Shown piece by piece: positions 8,618 to 17,083 of a stretch of 64,000 nt of DNA. This DNA is from Duganella sp. SG902 (GTDB lineage: Bacteria; Pseudomonadota; Gammaproteobacteria; Burkholderiales; Burkholderiaceae_D). The stretch is taken from the NCBI RefSeq assembly GCF_013376005.1, contig NZ_JABMJK010000002.1, positions 1 to 64,000 of the forward strand. The letters run 5' to 3'. Position 1 is the stretch's first letter. Each line of letters starts with the position of its first letter. The position numbers and the translations under genes are program-made. The notes beneath the pieces were generated by a model that saw only the letters and a program-made list of their open reading frames with translations, searched no databases and had not been told where the DNA came from.

Positions 8618-9787
8618 CTATTTGCTCAGGGTGCGCATGGCGCGTTCCAGTCCGTCCATGGTGAGCGGGAACATGCGGTGGTTCATCAGCTGGCGGATGA
8701 TGCCGACCGACTGGCGGTACTGCCAGATGTTTTCCGGCTCGGGGTTGAGCCAGACGAACTTCGGGAAGGCCGCCGTGCAGCGCGCCAGCCAGGCGCTGCC
8801 CGCCTCCGCGTTGTTGTACTCGACCGAGCCGCCCGGCTGCAGGATCTCGTAGGGGCTCATGGTGGCGTCGCCGACGAAAATCAGCTTGGTGTCGGGCGGG
8901 TACTTGCGCAGCACGTCCCAGGTCGGGAAGCGCTCCGAATGGCGGCGCCGGTTGTTCTTCCACACGTGATCGTAGACGCAGTTGTGGAAGTAAAAGAACT
9001 CCATGTTCTTGAACTCCGACTTCGCGGCCGAGAACAGCTCCTCGGTGCGCTCGACGTGGTCGTCCATGGTGCCGCCGACGTCGAACAGCATCAGCACCTT
9101 GATGTTGTTCTTGCGCTCGGGCTGCATCTTGATGTCGAGGTAGCCGGCGTTGCTGGCGGTGGCGCGGATGGTGGCGTCCAGCGCCAGTTCCTCGGCCGCG
9201 CCCTGGCGCGCGAACTTGCGCAGGCGGCGCAGCGCCACCTTGATGTTGCGGGTGCCGATCTCGCGCTCGCCGTCGTAGTCCTTGTAGCTGCGCGCCTCCC
9301 ACACCTTGACCGCGCCGCGGTTGCCGCCCTTGCCGCCGATGCGGATGCCCTCCGGGTTGGTGCCGCCGTGGCCGAACGGCGAGGTGCCGCCGGTGCCGAT
9401 CCACTTGCCGCCGCCCTCGTGGCGCTCCTTCTGCTCCTTGAGCAGCTCGCGCAGCCGGTCCATCAGCTTGTCGTAGCCGAACTTTTCCAGCGCCGCGATC
9501 TGCTCGGGCGTCAGCTCGCGCTTCATGCGCTGCACCAGCCAGTCCAGCGGCACCGCGCCCTGCGCCTCGAAGGCGGCGTCGACGCCCTTGAAGTACTGGC
9601 CGAAGGCGCGGTCGAACTTGTCGAAGTGGGCCTCGTCCTTGACCAGCGTCAGGCGCGCCAGATAGTAAAACTCATCGAGCGAGGCGCCGATGACCTGCTT
9701 CTGCATGGCCTCCAGCAGCGTCAGAAACTCCTTGATGCTGACCGGGATCCGGGCGTCCTTGAGCGTGAAGAAGAAATCGATCAGCAT
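8618..9787 (-). CDS. VWA-domain protein of the CoxE type, with a non-canonical MIDAS
   Basis: A 389-aa soluble protein. The N-terminal half is helical and charged, and the C-terminal half is a von Willebrand A fold. The metal-site motif reads LFDVGGTMDDH near residue 234. The usual DxSxS is thus DxGxT, so metal binding is probably altered. Proteins of this kind work with MoxR AAA+ ATPases, and a moxR gene heads this operon. By family analogy the pair could assemble or remodel a protein complex or insert a cofactor, but the target is unknown. The gene starts 1 nt downstream of the acetyltransferase stop. Confidence 0.82.
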   Translation of the reverse strand: MLIDFFFTLKDARIPVSIKEFLTLLEAMQKQVIGASLDEFYYLARLTLVKDEAHFDKFDRAFGQYFKGVDAAFEAQGAVPLDWLVQRMKRELTPEQIAALEKFGYDKLMDRLRELLKEQKERHEGGGKWIGTGGTSPFGHGGTNPEGIRIGGKGGNRGAVKVWEARSYKDYDGEREIGTRNIKVALRRLRKFARQGAAEELALDATIRATASNAGYLDIKMQPERKNNIKVLMLFDVGGTMDDHVERTEELFSAAKSEFKNMEFFYFHNCVYDHVWKNNRRRHSERFPTWDVLRKYPPDTKLIFVGDATMSPYEILQPGGSVEYNNAEAGSAWLARCTAAFPKFVWLNPEPENIWQYRQSVGIIRQLMNHRMFPLTMDGLERAMRTLSK

Positions 9788-9788
9788 C

Positions 9789-10382
9789 TCAGGCCATCCC
9801 GTGCCGCGCCAGCTTGTAGCGCAGATGCGCCTTGATCTCCGGCCACTCGCCGGCCGCGACGCTGTACATGACCGTGTCGCGCACGGTGCCGTCGCGGCGC
9901 AGGGCGTGGTGGCGCAGCACGCCGTCCTTTTTGGCGCCCAGGCGCTCGATGGCGGCCTGCGAGGCGTGGTTGAAATTATCGGTGCGCAGCCCGACCAGCG
10001 CCGCGCCCAGCGTCTCGAACGCGTGCGTCATCAACAGCAGCTTGCAGGTGGTGTTGACGTGGGTGCGCTGCCAGCTGCGCGCGTACCAGGTGTAGCCGAT
10101 CTCGAGGCGGCCGATGGCCGGCACGATGTCGTGGTAGCTGGTGGTGCCGACCAGCGCGCCGCTGGCGGCGTCGATCACGGCGAACGCCAGCCGGGTGGGG
10201 CGCTGCTCGATGGCCTTGTAGATGTAGGCGTCCACCTCGTGCGGCTCGGGCACCGAGGTGACGCGCAGCTGCCACAAGGCGCCATCGCTGGCGGCCGCGC
10301 GCAGGCCGTCGGCGTGGTGGGCGCCCAGCGGTTCCAGGCGCACGCCGTGCAGTTCCAGCGTGGTGGGCAGGACGGTGTTCAT
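9789..10382 (-). CDS. GNAT-family N-acetyltransferase (RimJ/RimL-like)
   Basis: A 197-aa protein with the layout of RimJ/RimL-type acetyltransferases: ELHGVRLEPL at the N-terminus, a central beta sheet with FAVIDAASGALVGTTSYHD, and an acetyl-CoA segment around residues 100-140 (WQRTHVNTTCKLLLMTHAFE). It would transfer acetyl from acetyl-CoA to an amine; the substrate is unknown. Its ATG overlaps the moxR stop by 4 nt and its stop is 1 nt from the VWA start, so it is co-translated between two genes that are normally direct partners. Confidence 0.85.
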   Translation of the reverse strand: MNTVLPTTLELHGVRLEPLGAHHADGLRAAASDGALWQLRVTSVPEPHEVDAYIYKAIEQRPTRLAFAVIDAASGALVGTTSYHDIVPAIGRLEIGYTWYARSWQRTHVNTTCKLLLMTHAFETLGAALVGLRTDNFNHASQAAIERLGAKKDGVLRHHALRRDGTVRDTVMYSVAAGEWPEIKAHLRYKLARHGMA

Positions 10383-11227
10383 CGGTTGCTGCGCGACATG
10401 AAGACCAGACGCTCGAACAGATGGACATCCTGCTCGTTCTTCAGCAGCGCGCCGTGCAGCGGCGGCACGATGGCCTTGCTGTCCCGGCTGCGCAGCGCTT
10501 CCGGCGGAATGTCCTCCGCCATCAGGAGCTTGAGCCAGTCGAGGAATTCCGAGGTCGAGGGCTTCTTCTTCAGGCCCTGCACCTCGCGCAGCTCATAAAA
10601 CGTCTGCAGCGCCTGCGCCAGCAAGGCCTGTTTCAGGTGCGGATAGTGCACCTGGACGATCTGCGCCATGGTGTCGCGGTCGGGGAACTTGATGTAGTGG
10701 AAGAAGCAGCGGCGCAGGAAGGCGTCCGGCAGCTCCTTCTCGTTGTTGGAGGTGATGATCACCAGCGGGCGGTGGACGGCGCGCACCATCTCGCGCGTCT
10801 CGTAGACGTGGAACTCCATGCGGTCCAGCTCGCGCAGCAGGTCGTTGGGGAACTCGATGTCGGCCTTGTCGATCTCGTCGATGAGCAGCACCACCGGCGC
10901 GGGCGCCGTGAAGGCCTGCCACAGCACGCCCTTGACGATGTAATTATGGATGTCGCGCACGCGCTCGTCGCCGAGCTGGGAGTCGCGCAGGCGCGACACG
11001 GCGTCGTACTCGTACAGGCCCTGCTGCGCCTTGGTGGTCGACTTGACGTGCCACTGCAGCAGCGGCATGCCGAGCGCGGCGGCCACCTCCTCGGCCAGCA
11101 TGGTCTTGCCGGTGCCGGGCTCGCCCTTGATCAGCAGCGGGCGTTGCAGGGTGAGGGCGGCGTTGACGGCCAGTTTCAGGTCGGCGGTGGCGACGTAGTG
11201 GTCGGAACCTTCAAAACGAGCGTGCAT
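10379..11227 (-). CDS. MoxR-family AAA+ ATPase
   Basis: A 282-aa AAA+ ATPase. Walker A is GEPGTGKT at residues 35-42, Walker B is VVLLIDEIDKAD near 110-121, and sensor 1 with an arginine finger lies around IITSNNEKELPDAFLRR. MoxR ATPases act as chaperones that mature or activate partner complexes, usually with an adjacent VWA protein, and one is encoded two genes downstream. This is the first gene of a minus-strand operon of three overlapping or abutting genes. It diverges from the cytochrome genes across a 190-bp gap. Confidence 0.92.
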   Translation of the reverse strand: MHARFEGSDHYVATADLKLAVNAALTLQRPLLIKGEPGTGKTMLAEEVAAALGMPLLQWHVKSTTKAQQGLYEYDAVSRLRDSQLGDERVRDIHNYIVKGVLWQAFTAPAPVVLLIDEIDKADIEFPNDLLRELDRMEFHVYETREMVRAVHRPLVIITSNNEKELPDAFLRRCFFHYIKFPDRDTMAQIVQVHYPHLKQALLAQALQTFYELREVQGLKKKPSTSEFLDWLKLLMAEDIPPEALRSRDSKAIVPPLHGALLKNEQDVHLFERLVFMSRSNR

Positions 11228-11419
11228 GGGAATGTCCGGATAAATGAAACAGTATAGGGCGAAACGCCGGCGCCGGCGCGCGCCGCCGCGTGGCGGCCGT
11301 GTTGTTTCTAAAAAGTACTTGGGTTAGAATCCCTGCACAAATAGTACAAAAGTCAATATAGTGGCACCGTGGTAGTAGTATCCGAGATAGCCGTATCCGA
11401 TTACTTACTTAGAGACACC

Positions 11420-11758
11420 ATGAAAAAACTCACCGCACTCCTCGTGCTCGCAGGCTTGTCCCACGTCGCCGTCGCCGCCGAGGTCGTGGGCAATGTCCAG
11501 AACGCCAAAGCCAAGATCGAAATGTGCATCGGCTGCCACGGCATCCCCGGCTACAAGGCCACCTTCCCCGAGGTGTACCAGGTGCCGATGATCGGCGGCC
11601 AGTCGGCCAAGTACATCGAGGGCGCGCTGCAGGCGTACAAGAAGGGCGACCGCAAGCATCCGTCGATGAAGGGCATCGCCGCCAGCCTGTCGGACCAGGA
11701 CATCGCCGACGTGGCCGCGTTCTACGCGCAGCAGACCCGCACCGCGGACCCGAAATGA
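11420..11758 (+). CDS. Small periplasmic c-type cytochrome (class I)
   Basis: A 112-aa protein with a signal peptide (MKKLTALLVLAGLSHVAVAA) and one haem c motif, CIGCH at residues 36-40. A likely axial methionine is in VPMIGGQ near residue 61. It would carry electrons in the periplasm after haem attachment by the Ccm system. ATG 11420 is chosen because it gives a clean signal peptide; an upstream in-frame GTG at 11369 would bury it. The TGA overlaps a possible ATG of the second cytochrome gene, so the two form an operon. Confidence 0.9.
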   Translation: MKKLTALLVLAGLSHVAVAAEVVGNVQNAKAKIEMCIGCHGIPGYKATFPEVYQVPMIGGQSAKYIEGALQAYKKGDRKHPSMKGIAASLSDQDIADVAAFYAQQTRTADPK

Positions 11759-11769
11759 GGACTGAGTTC

Positions 11770-12114
11770 ATGAAAAACACCATCGCCGCCCTGGGCCTGG
11801 CCCTGATCGCCGCCGGCGCCGCGCAGGCGGCCGGCAACGTCGAGGCGGGCAAGGCCCTGACCGAGAAATACGCCTGCTTCAGCTGCCACGGCAAGGACTT
11901 CAACACCCCGATCGACGCCAGCTATCCGAAGCTGGCCGGCCAGCACCGCGACTACCTCGAGCACGCGCTCAAGGCCTACAAGCGCGGCGACGGCGCCAAC
12001 GGCCGCAACAACGCCATCATGACCGGCCAGGTCAAGCCGCTGAGCAACCAGGACATCAAGGACATCGCGGCCTATCTGCACAGCCTGCCGGGCACGCTGG
12101 CCACCCACCGCTGA
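11770..12114 (+). CDS. Second small c-type cytochrome
   Basis: A 114-aa secreted protein with signal peptide (residues 1-20, ending AAQA) and CFSCH haem motif at 36-40. A short conserved stretch, KLAGQHRDYLEHALKAYKRGD, is paralogous to the one in the upstream cytochrome (GGQSAKYIEGALQAYKKGD), which suggests a tandem duplication. ATG 11770 is preferred because GAGGA lies about 9 nt upstream; the ATG at 11755 overlapping the previous stop is in frame but gives a charged extension. Such pairs often donate electrons to terminal oxidases, but the partner is not visible here. Confidence 0.88.
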   Translation: MKNTIAALGLALIAAGAAQAAGNVEAGKALTEKYACFSCHGKDFNTPIDASYPKLAGQHRDYLEHALKAYKRGDGANGRNNAIMTGQVKPLSNQDIKDIAAYLHSLPGTLATHR

Positions 12115-12127
12115 GCCGGCATGACGC

Positions 12128-12553
12128 TCAGAGGCGCCGCTTGATGGCCTCGATGTAGGCGGCGCCGTCGGGCGCGGTGCCGGTGCGCTGGGCGTGCCAG
12201 ATCATCTCGCCCAGGCACTCCATGATCTCGTGCTGCGCCGCGTGGGCGTCGTCCAGCTTGAGGGTGAGCGCGGTGGCCAGCGCGCGGATGCCGGGCGGCT
12301 GGTCGATCGAGATCTGCTCGTCGATCGACAGGTGCATGGACAGGTGCAGGAACGGATTGGCCTGCGCGCCCTCGACCTGGTAGTCGCGCGTGAGCGCCGT
12401 CTCGACGTCGCCCAGCACGTCGTGGTATTCGGGATGGTGGCGGATCCAGTCGGACGCCATGGTTTCCAGCGGCGTCAGGAGCTCGTTGGCGCGCTGCTTG
12501 CGGTACGTCTCGCAGAAAAAGCGGCGGACGTCGTCTGAGGATGGATTGAACAT
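12128..12553 (-). CDS. DUF1841 family protein, function unknown
   Basis: A 141-aa soluble protein with the DUF1841 pattern: [13 protein letters not shown] at the N-terminus, HHPEYH in the middle and [20 protein letters not shown]. It is predicted to be mostly helical. The family is common in beta- and gammaproteobacteria and has no established activity that I know. ATG is at the complement of 12551-12553; further upstream the frame is compositionally odd and probably not coding. The gene converges with the second cytochrome gene and diverges from the RutE-like reductase. Confidence 0.83.
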   Translation of the reverse strand: MFNPSSDDVRRFFCETYRKQRANELLTPLETMASDWIRHHPEYHDVLGDVETALTRDYQVEGAQANPFLHLSMHLSIDEQISIDQPPGIRALATALTLKLDDAHAAQHEIMECLGEMIWHAQRTGTAPDGAAYIEAIKRRL

Positions 12554-12634
12554 GGCGCCATTGTACCTCTTGCCGGAGGCGGGCGCCCGGCGCGGCTGGT
12601 AAGATGGCGGTCCGACCAACTCACGCCTCACGCC

Positions 12635-13216
12635 ATGCTGAACCCATCCGCCCTTGACACCCTGTTCTACAACGCCCACACCCACAACGGCTGGCAGGAC
12701 CGCCCGGTCAGCGACGAGCAGCTGCGCCAGCTGTACGACGCCCTGCGCTGGGCGCCGACCGCCGCCAACGGCTCGCCGGCGCGGCTGGTGTTCGTGCGCT
12801 CGCCCGAGGCCAAGGCCAGGCTGGCGCCGGCGCTGTCGGAAGGCAACCTGGCCAAGACCCTGGCGGCGCCGGTGACGGTGATCGTCGGCATGGACCTGGA
12901 ATTCCACGAGAAGCTGCCGCGGCTGTCGCCGGCGGTGGACGCCCGTTCCTGGTTCGCCGGCAACGACGCGGCGATCCAGTCGACCGCCTTCCGCAACTCC
13001 TCGCTGCAGGGCGGCTACCTGATCCTGGCGGCGCGCGCGCTGGGCCTGGACGTGGGGCCGATGTCGGGCTTCGACAACGCCAAGGTGGACGCGGCCTTCT
13101 TCGCCGGCACCGCCATCAAGTCCAACTTCATCTGCAACCTCGGCCACGGCGACCCGGCCAAGGTGCGCCCGCGCGCGCCGCGCCTGTCGTTCGACGAGGC
13201 GTGCCGGATCGTCTAG
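12635..13216 (+). CDS. RutE/HadB-like nitroreductase family protein
   Basis: A 193-aa FMN-dependent oxidoreductase of the nitroreductase fold. [17 protein letters not shown] (about residues 40-56) and [22 protein letters not shown] (about 128-149) match RutE, the malonic semialdehyde reductase of pyrimidine degradation. No other rut gene is nearby, so the physiological substrate could be different and I leave the symbol empty. It is a single-gene unit converging on rppH over a shared terminator region. The ATG at 12635 gives the expected family length. Confidence 0.85.
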   Translation: MLNPSALDTLFYNAHTHNGWQDRPVSDEQLRQLYDALRWAPTAANGSPARLVFVRSPEAKARLAPALSEGNLAKTLAAPVTVIVGMDLEFHEKLPRLSPAVDARSWFAGNDAAIQSTAFRNSSLQGGYLILAARALGLDVGPMSGFDNAKVDAAFFAGTAIKSNFICNLGHGDPAKVRPRAPRLSFDEACRIV

Positions 13217-13225
13217 GCGAAAAAA

Positions 13226-13248
13226 ACGGGACGGCCGGGCCGTCCCGT
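13226..13248 (-). terminator. Rho-independent terminator downstream of rppH
   Basis: A perfect 11-bp stem (ACGGGACGGCC and its complement) with a 1-nt centre. Read on the minus strand it is followed by a run of six T residues at 13221-13226. It lies 7 bp past the rppH stop and could also stall rutE-like transcription arriving on the plus strand, although no T tract follows on that side. Confidence 0.8.
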
Positions 13249-13254
13249 TGCAGC

Positions 13255-13881
13255 CTATTTCTTTTCCTCGGCGGCGCAGGCCGCGCCCGAGGCCTCGGCC
13301 GTGACCAGCGCCGGCGCGGCGGCCGCGGCCGCGCTGCCATTGCCGCGCGGCGCGTGCGGCTGGCGCAGGTAGCGCGAGCCGTGGTGGCGGCGGTCGTGGC
13401 CGTTCGGCGGCCAGGTCAGGAAGCGCGACAGCTCCTGCAGGGCGCGCTGGTAGACCTCGCGCTTGAATTCAATCACGACATCGAGCGGCACCCAGTAGTC
13501 ATGCCAGCGCCAGGCGTCAAATTCCGGATGGTCGGTCAGGCGCAGGTTGACGTCGTTGTCCCGGGCGCACATGCGCAGCAGGAACCAGATCTGCTTCTGG
13601 CCACGGTAATGGCCGCGGATTTCCCGCTTGATGAAATGGTCCGGCACCTCATAGCGCAGCCAGTCGCGGGTGCGACCGACGATCTTGACGTGCTCGGCCC
13701 GCAGACCGATTTCCTCTTCCAGCTCCCGGTACATCGCCTGTTCCGGCGTCTCTCCGTATTTGATGCCGCCTTGCGGAAACTGCCATGAGTGCTCGCGCAC
13801 CCGCTTGCCCCACCACACCTCGTTATGGGCGTTCAGCAGGATGATGCCGACGTTGGGGCGGAACCCTTCCCGATCGAGCAT
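13255..13881 (-). CDS. rppH: RppH, RNA pyrophosphohydrolase
   Basis: RppH removes pyrophosphate from the 5' end of triphosphorylated mRNA and so triggers RNase E decay. The Nudix box starts at GG 38-39 and runs to EEEIGL about residue 60 (GGIKYGE...RELEEEIGL), and the family opening [15 protein letters not shown] is present. The product is 208 aa against about 176 in E. coli. The extra is an Ala-rich C-terminal tail ending in EEKK, common in beta-proteobacterial homologues. The start MLDREG is preferred over an in-frame ATG four codons upstream. Confidence 0.94.
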   Translation of the reverse strand: MLDREGFRPNVGIILLNAHNEVWWGKRVREHSWQFPQGGIKYGETPEQAMYRELEEEIGLRAEHVKIVGRTRDWLRYEVPDHFIKREIRGHYRGQKQIWFLLRMCARDNDVNLRLTDHPEFDAWRWHDYWVPLDVVIEFKREVYQRALQELSRFLTWPPNGHDRRHHGSRYLRQPHAPRGNGSAAAAAAPALVTAEASGAACAAEEKK

Positions 13882-14083
13882 ATTGCACCTCAAACTTTCT
13901 GCGGCCGAGCTCCCGTCTTATATTTTTGCCCACAAAACGGCCGTCCACCGGCCATTTCCGGGTAGGAAATCGGTGCGAGGGCCTATTATTGAACGCATTT
14001 GTATAAAGTATGGACGCATCAGCCAGCTAATCCTTTAAAATTAGGTTGATTATAACCCTCTCTTTTTAAAAAGAATTCACCGT

Positions 14084-15811
14084 ATGCGCGCGTCACGTTT
14101 TTTTATTTCCACGCTTAAAGAAGCACCTTCCGATGCCGAGATCGTCAGCCATCAGTTAATGATGCGCGCCGGCATGATCAAACGCCTGGGTTCGGGCATC
14201 TACACCTACATGCCGATGGGCCTGAAAATCATCCGCAAGGTGGAGGCCATCGTGCGCGAGGAGATGAACCAGTCCAACGCCATCGAGCTGCTGATGCCCC
14301 TGATCCAGCCGGCCGAGCTGTGGCAGGAGACCGGCCGTTGGGACAAGATGGGGGCCGAACTGCTGCGCGTCAAGGACCGCCACGGCCGCGAATTCGCGTT
14401 CCAGCCGACCGCCGAGGAGGTGATCACCGATGTTGTCCGTTCGGAAATTAAATCGTACCGCCAACTTCCGTTGAATTTTTACCACATCCAGACCAAATTC
14501 CGCGACGAGCGCCGCCCGCGCTTCGGCCTGATGCGCGGGCGCGAGTTCACCATGAAGGACGCCTACTCGTTCGACCGCGACCTGGCCGGCATGCAGGCCT
14601 CGTACCAGATCATGTACGACGCCTACGTGCGCATCTTCAACCGTTTCGGCCTGAAGTTCCGCGCGGTGGCGGCCGACAACGGCGCCATCGGCGGCACCGG
14701 CTCGCACGAATTCCACGTGATCGCCTCGACCGGCGAGGACGCGCTGGTGTACTGCCCGAGCTCGGACTACGCGGCCAACATGGAGGCGGCCGAGGCGCTG
14801 CCGGTCAACCCCAGCCGCCCGGCCGCCAGCCAGGCGCTGAGCAAGCCGGCCACGGCGGGCGCGACCAAGTGCGAGCAGGTGGCCGCGCAGCTGGGCCTGC
14901 CGCTGTCGCGGACCGTCAAAGCGCTGGCGCTGACGGTCGAGAAGGAGGAGGGCGGCAAGGCCTACTTCATGCTGCTGTTGCGCGGCGACCACGAACTCAA
15001 CGAGATCAAGGTCGGCAAGGTGGCGGGCCTGGCGGCGCACCGCTTCTCGACCGAGCAGGAAATCCTCGAGGTGTACGGCAGCGTGCCGGGCTACCTGGGG
15101 CCGATCAACACCAGGCTGCCGGTCACCGTGGTGGCCGACCGCACGGTGGCCAACATGGCCGACTTCGTCTGCGGCGCCAACGAGGAGGGTTACCACTACG
15201 CGGGGGCCAACTGGGGCCGCGACTGCGCCGAGCCGGCCATCGTGGCCGACCTGCGCAACGTGGTCGAGGGCGACGCCTCGCCGGACGGCAAGGGCGTGCT
15301 GGCGATCGAGCGCGGCATCGAGGTCGGCCACGTGTTCCAGCTGGGCACGGCCTACTCGGAAGCCATGAAGGCCACCTTCCTGGACGAGAACGGCAAGCCG
15401 GCGCCGTTGCAGATGGGTTGCTACGGCATCGGCATCACCCGCATCCTGGGCGCCGCGATCGAGCAGAATTACGACGACAAGGGCATCATCTGGCCGACCG
15501 CCATCGCGCCGTTCGAGCTGGTGCTGTGCCCGATGGGCATGGACCGCAGCGAGGCGGTCAAGGAGGCGGCCGAGCGGCTGTACGCCGAGGCGGTGGCGGC
15601 CGGCATCGACGTCATCCTGGACGACCGCGGCCACCGTCCGGGCCAGATGTTCGCCGACTGGGAACTGATCGGCGTGCCGCACCGCGTGGTGATCGGCGAC
15701 CGCGGCCTGAAGGAAGGCAACCTGGAATACCAGGGCCGCCGCGACAGCGAGGCCACCGCCGTGCCGGTGGCCGAGGCGCTGGCCTTCATCAAAGGCAAAC
15801 TGGCGCGGTGA
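14084..15811 (+). CDS. proS: Prolyl-tRNA synthetase
   Basis: ProRS charges tRNA-Pro with proline. The 575-aa protein is the bacterial type: a class II catalytic core beginning [19 protein letters not shown], motif 2 region [17 protein letters not shown] near residue 140, a YbaK-like editing insertion at about 225-400, motif 3 with [10 protein letters not shown] near 445, and a C-terminal anticodon-binding domain. Its TGA shares one base with the ATG of the lytic transglycosylase. It diverges from rppH across about 200 bp of relatively AT-rich promoter region. Confidence 0.97.
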   Translation: MRASRFFISTLKEAPSDAEIVSHQLMMRAGMIKRLGSGIYTYMPMGLKIIRKVEAIVREEMNQSNAIELLMPLIQPAELWQETGRWDKMGAELLRVKDRHGREFAFQPTAEEVITDVVRSEIKSYRQLPLNFYHIQTKFRDERRPRFGLMRGREFTMKDAYSFDRDLAGMQASYQIMYDAYVRIFNRFGLKFRAVAADNGAIGGTGSHEFHVIASTGEDALVYCPSSDYAANMEAAEALPVNPSRPAASQALSKPATAGATKCEQVAAQLGLPLSRTVKALALTVEKEEGGKAYFMLLLRGDHELNEIKVGKVAGLAAHRFSTEQEILEVYGSVPGYLGPINTRLPVTVVADRTVANMADFVCGANEEGYHYAGANWGRDCAEPAIVADLRNVVEGDASPDGKGVLAIERGIEVGHVFQLGTAYSEAMKATFLDENGKPAPLQMGCYGIGITRILGAAIEQNYDDKGIIWPTAIAPFELVLCPMGMDRSEAVKEAAERLYAEAVAAGIDVILDDRGHRPGQMFADWELIGVPHRVVIGDRGLKEGNLEYQGRRDSEATAVPVAEALAFIKGKLAR

Positions 15812-16401
15812 TGAGAACGCGGTGGGCGGCGCTGCTGCTGGCGCTGGCCGTGGCGGCGCCGGCGCTGGCCGGCAACCAGAAGGAGGAGGCGCTGGCCGAC
15901 TCGGTGCGGCTGGCGCTGTCGAACGCCATCAAGGACGCGACGCCGCCGACGCCGAGCTTCCGCACCCCGTCCGACCAGGCGCGCTACCGCAACTGGCTGG
16001 AGACCATGTCGTACCGGCTGCGGCGCAAGCTGCCGGACGAGCAGACCCGCAACGAATTCCTGGCCACCGTATGGTACGAGGCGCGCCGCGCCGGGCTCGA
16101 CCCGGGGCTGGTGCTGGGGCTGATCCAGGTCGAGTCGGCGTACCGCAAATACGCGGTATCGATCGTGGGCGCGCGCGGCTACATGCAGGTGATGCCGTTC
16201 TGGACCAACGTGATTGGCGACCGCGACCGGCGCGCCCTGTTCGACATGCAGACCAACCTGCGCTACGGCTGTTCGATCCTGCGCATGTACCTCGACATGG
16301 AGGCGGGGAACCTATATCTGGCGCTGGGCCGCTACAACGGCAGCCGCGGCAAGCCGGACTACCCGAACGCCGTGCTGGCGGCCTGGAACAACTGGAAATA
16401 A
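15811..16401 (+). CDS. Lytic transglycosylase (SLT-type)
   Basis: A 196-aa secreted protein with a signal peptide (residues 1-20, ending APALA) and an SLT domain. The catalytic Glu is in LIQVESAYRKYAVS near residue 108, followed by GARGYMQVMPFW and YNG motifs around 180. These enzymes cleave the MurNAc-GlcNAc bond in peptidoglycan. The ATG overlaps the proS stop by 1 nt, so the genes are co-transcribed. A long perfect palindrome begins 1 nt after its stop codon. Confidence 0.92.
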   Translation: MRTRWAALLLALAVAAPALAGNQKEEALADSVRLALSNAIKDATPPTPSFRTPSDQARYRNWLETMSYRLRRKLPDEQTRNEFLATVWYEARRAGLDPGLVLGLIQVESAYRKYAVSIVGARGYMQVMPFWTNVIGDRDRRALFDMQTNLRYGCSILRMYLDMEAGNLYLALGRYNGSRGKPDYPNAVLAAWNNWK

Positions 16402-16402
16402 A

Positions 16403-16485
16403 TCCGGGGTCAGGTCCTCCATTTCTACACGGCCTCAACAGCTGCGCTGTTGAGGCCGTGTAGAAATGGAGGACCTGACCCCGGA
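16403..16485. repeat. Perfect long palindrome, copy 1 (83 bp)
   Basis: Two 40-bp arms are exact reverse complements separated by 3 nt (TGC). The outer 34 bp of each arm (beginning TCCGGGGTCAGGTCC, continuing through TTCTACACGGCCTC) are identical to those of the second copy at 51568-51658; the innermost 6 bp are different. It starts 1 nt after a stop codon and ends 8 bp before a normal terminator hairpin. The GGGGTCAGG...CCTGACCCC ends recall repeats linked to REP-associated tyrosine transposases, but no such gene is in the window. Confidence 0.95.
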
Positions 16486-16493
16486 ATACGGAA

Positions 16494-16524
16494 TAAAAAA
16501 ACCGGGGAGGCCCCGGTTTTTTTT
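16494..16524. terminator. Bidirectional rho-independent terminator
   Basis: The stem CCGGGG/CCCCGG with loop AGG is flanked by eight A residues on the left and eight T residues on the right, so it works on both strands. It serves the proS-transglycosylase unit on the plus strand and the SWIB gene, whose stop lies 8 bp away, on the minus strand. Confidence 0.9.
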
Positions 16525-16531
16525 CGTCTGA

Positions 16532-16903
16532 TTATTTCAGGTGGTCCGAAATCAGCTTGGTCATTTCGAACATGGAGACTTGGGCTTTGCCGCCGAACAC
16601 GGCTTTCAGTTTGTCGTCGGCATTGATGTTGCGACGGTTGGTCGGGTCTTGCAGGTCGTGCTTCTTGATGTAATCCCAGACTTTCTTGGTCACTTCGGTG
16701 CGCGGCAGGGCGGTGGCGCCGACGATGGCGGCCAGCGAGGCGGATGGCGTCATCGCTTTCATGAAAGCGGCGTTCGGCTTGCGGGCCGCAGGGGCTTTTT
16801 TCGCTGCTGGTTTGGCTGCTGGTTTTACGGGTGCTGCTGCTTTCTTCGCGGCGGGCTTGGCCGCCGGTTTCTTAGCTGGTGCTGCTTTTTTGGCTGTTGC
16901 CAT
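16532..16903 (-). CDS. SWIB/MDM2-domain protein with a histone H1-like tail
   Basis: A 123-aa protein in two parts. Residues 1-45 are a Lys/Ala/Pro tail (AAKKPAAKPAAKK-type repeats) like histone H1. Residues 46-123 are a SWIB domain (LPRTEVTKKVWDYIKKHDLQD...INADDKLKAVFG). SWIB is best known from eukaryotic SWI/SNF complexes and occurs also in Chlamydia and many betaproteobacteria. A DNA-associated role is likely from the basic tail; no precise function is known. ATG 16903 is preceded by GGAGG about 6 nt upstream. Confidence 0.9.
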   Translation of the reverse strand: MATAKKAAPAKKPAAKPAAKKAAAPVKPAAKPAAKKAPAARKPNAAFMKAMTPSASLAAIVGATALPRTEVTKKVWDYIKKHDLQDPTNRRNINADDKLKAVFGGKAQVSMFEMTKLISDHLK

Positions 16904-17083
16904 ATTCGAGCCTCCTTAACGAACACATGGAAAATTGCGCAATTGATCGCACCGGCTAATATTGGTGGGGATTTAACCTGTGCGCAACTGTTTTTTGCGT
17001 TTTTTTCCGGAAACACCACGTAAACACGGGGCGTCGCCCCGGTTTACGCGCTTTTTCCCCATGCGCGGGCGCCTTGCACCAGC

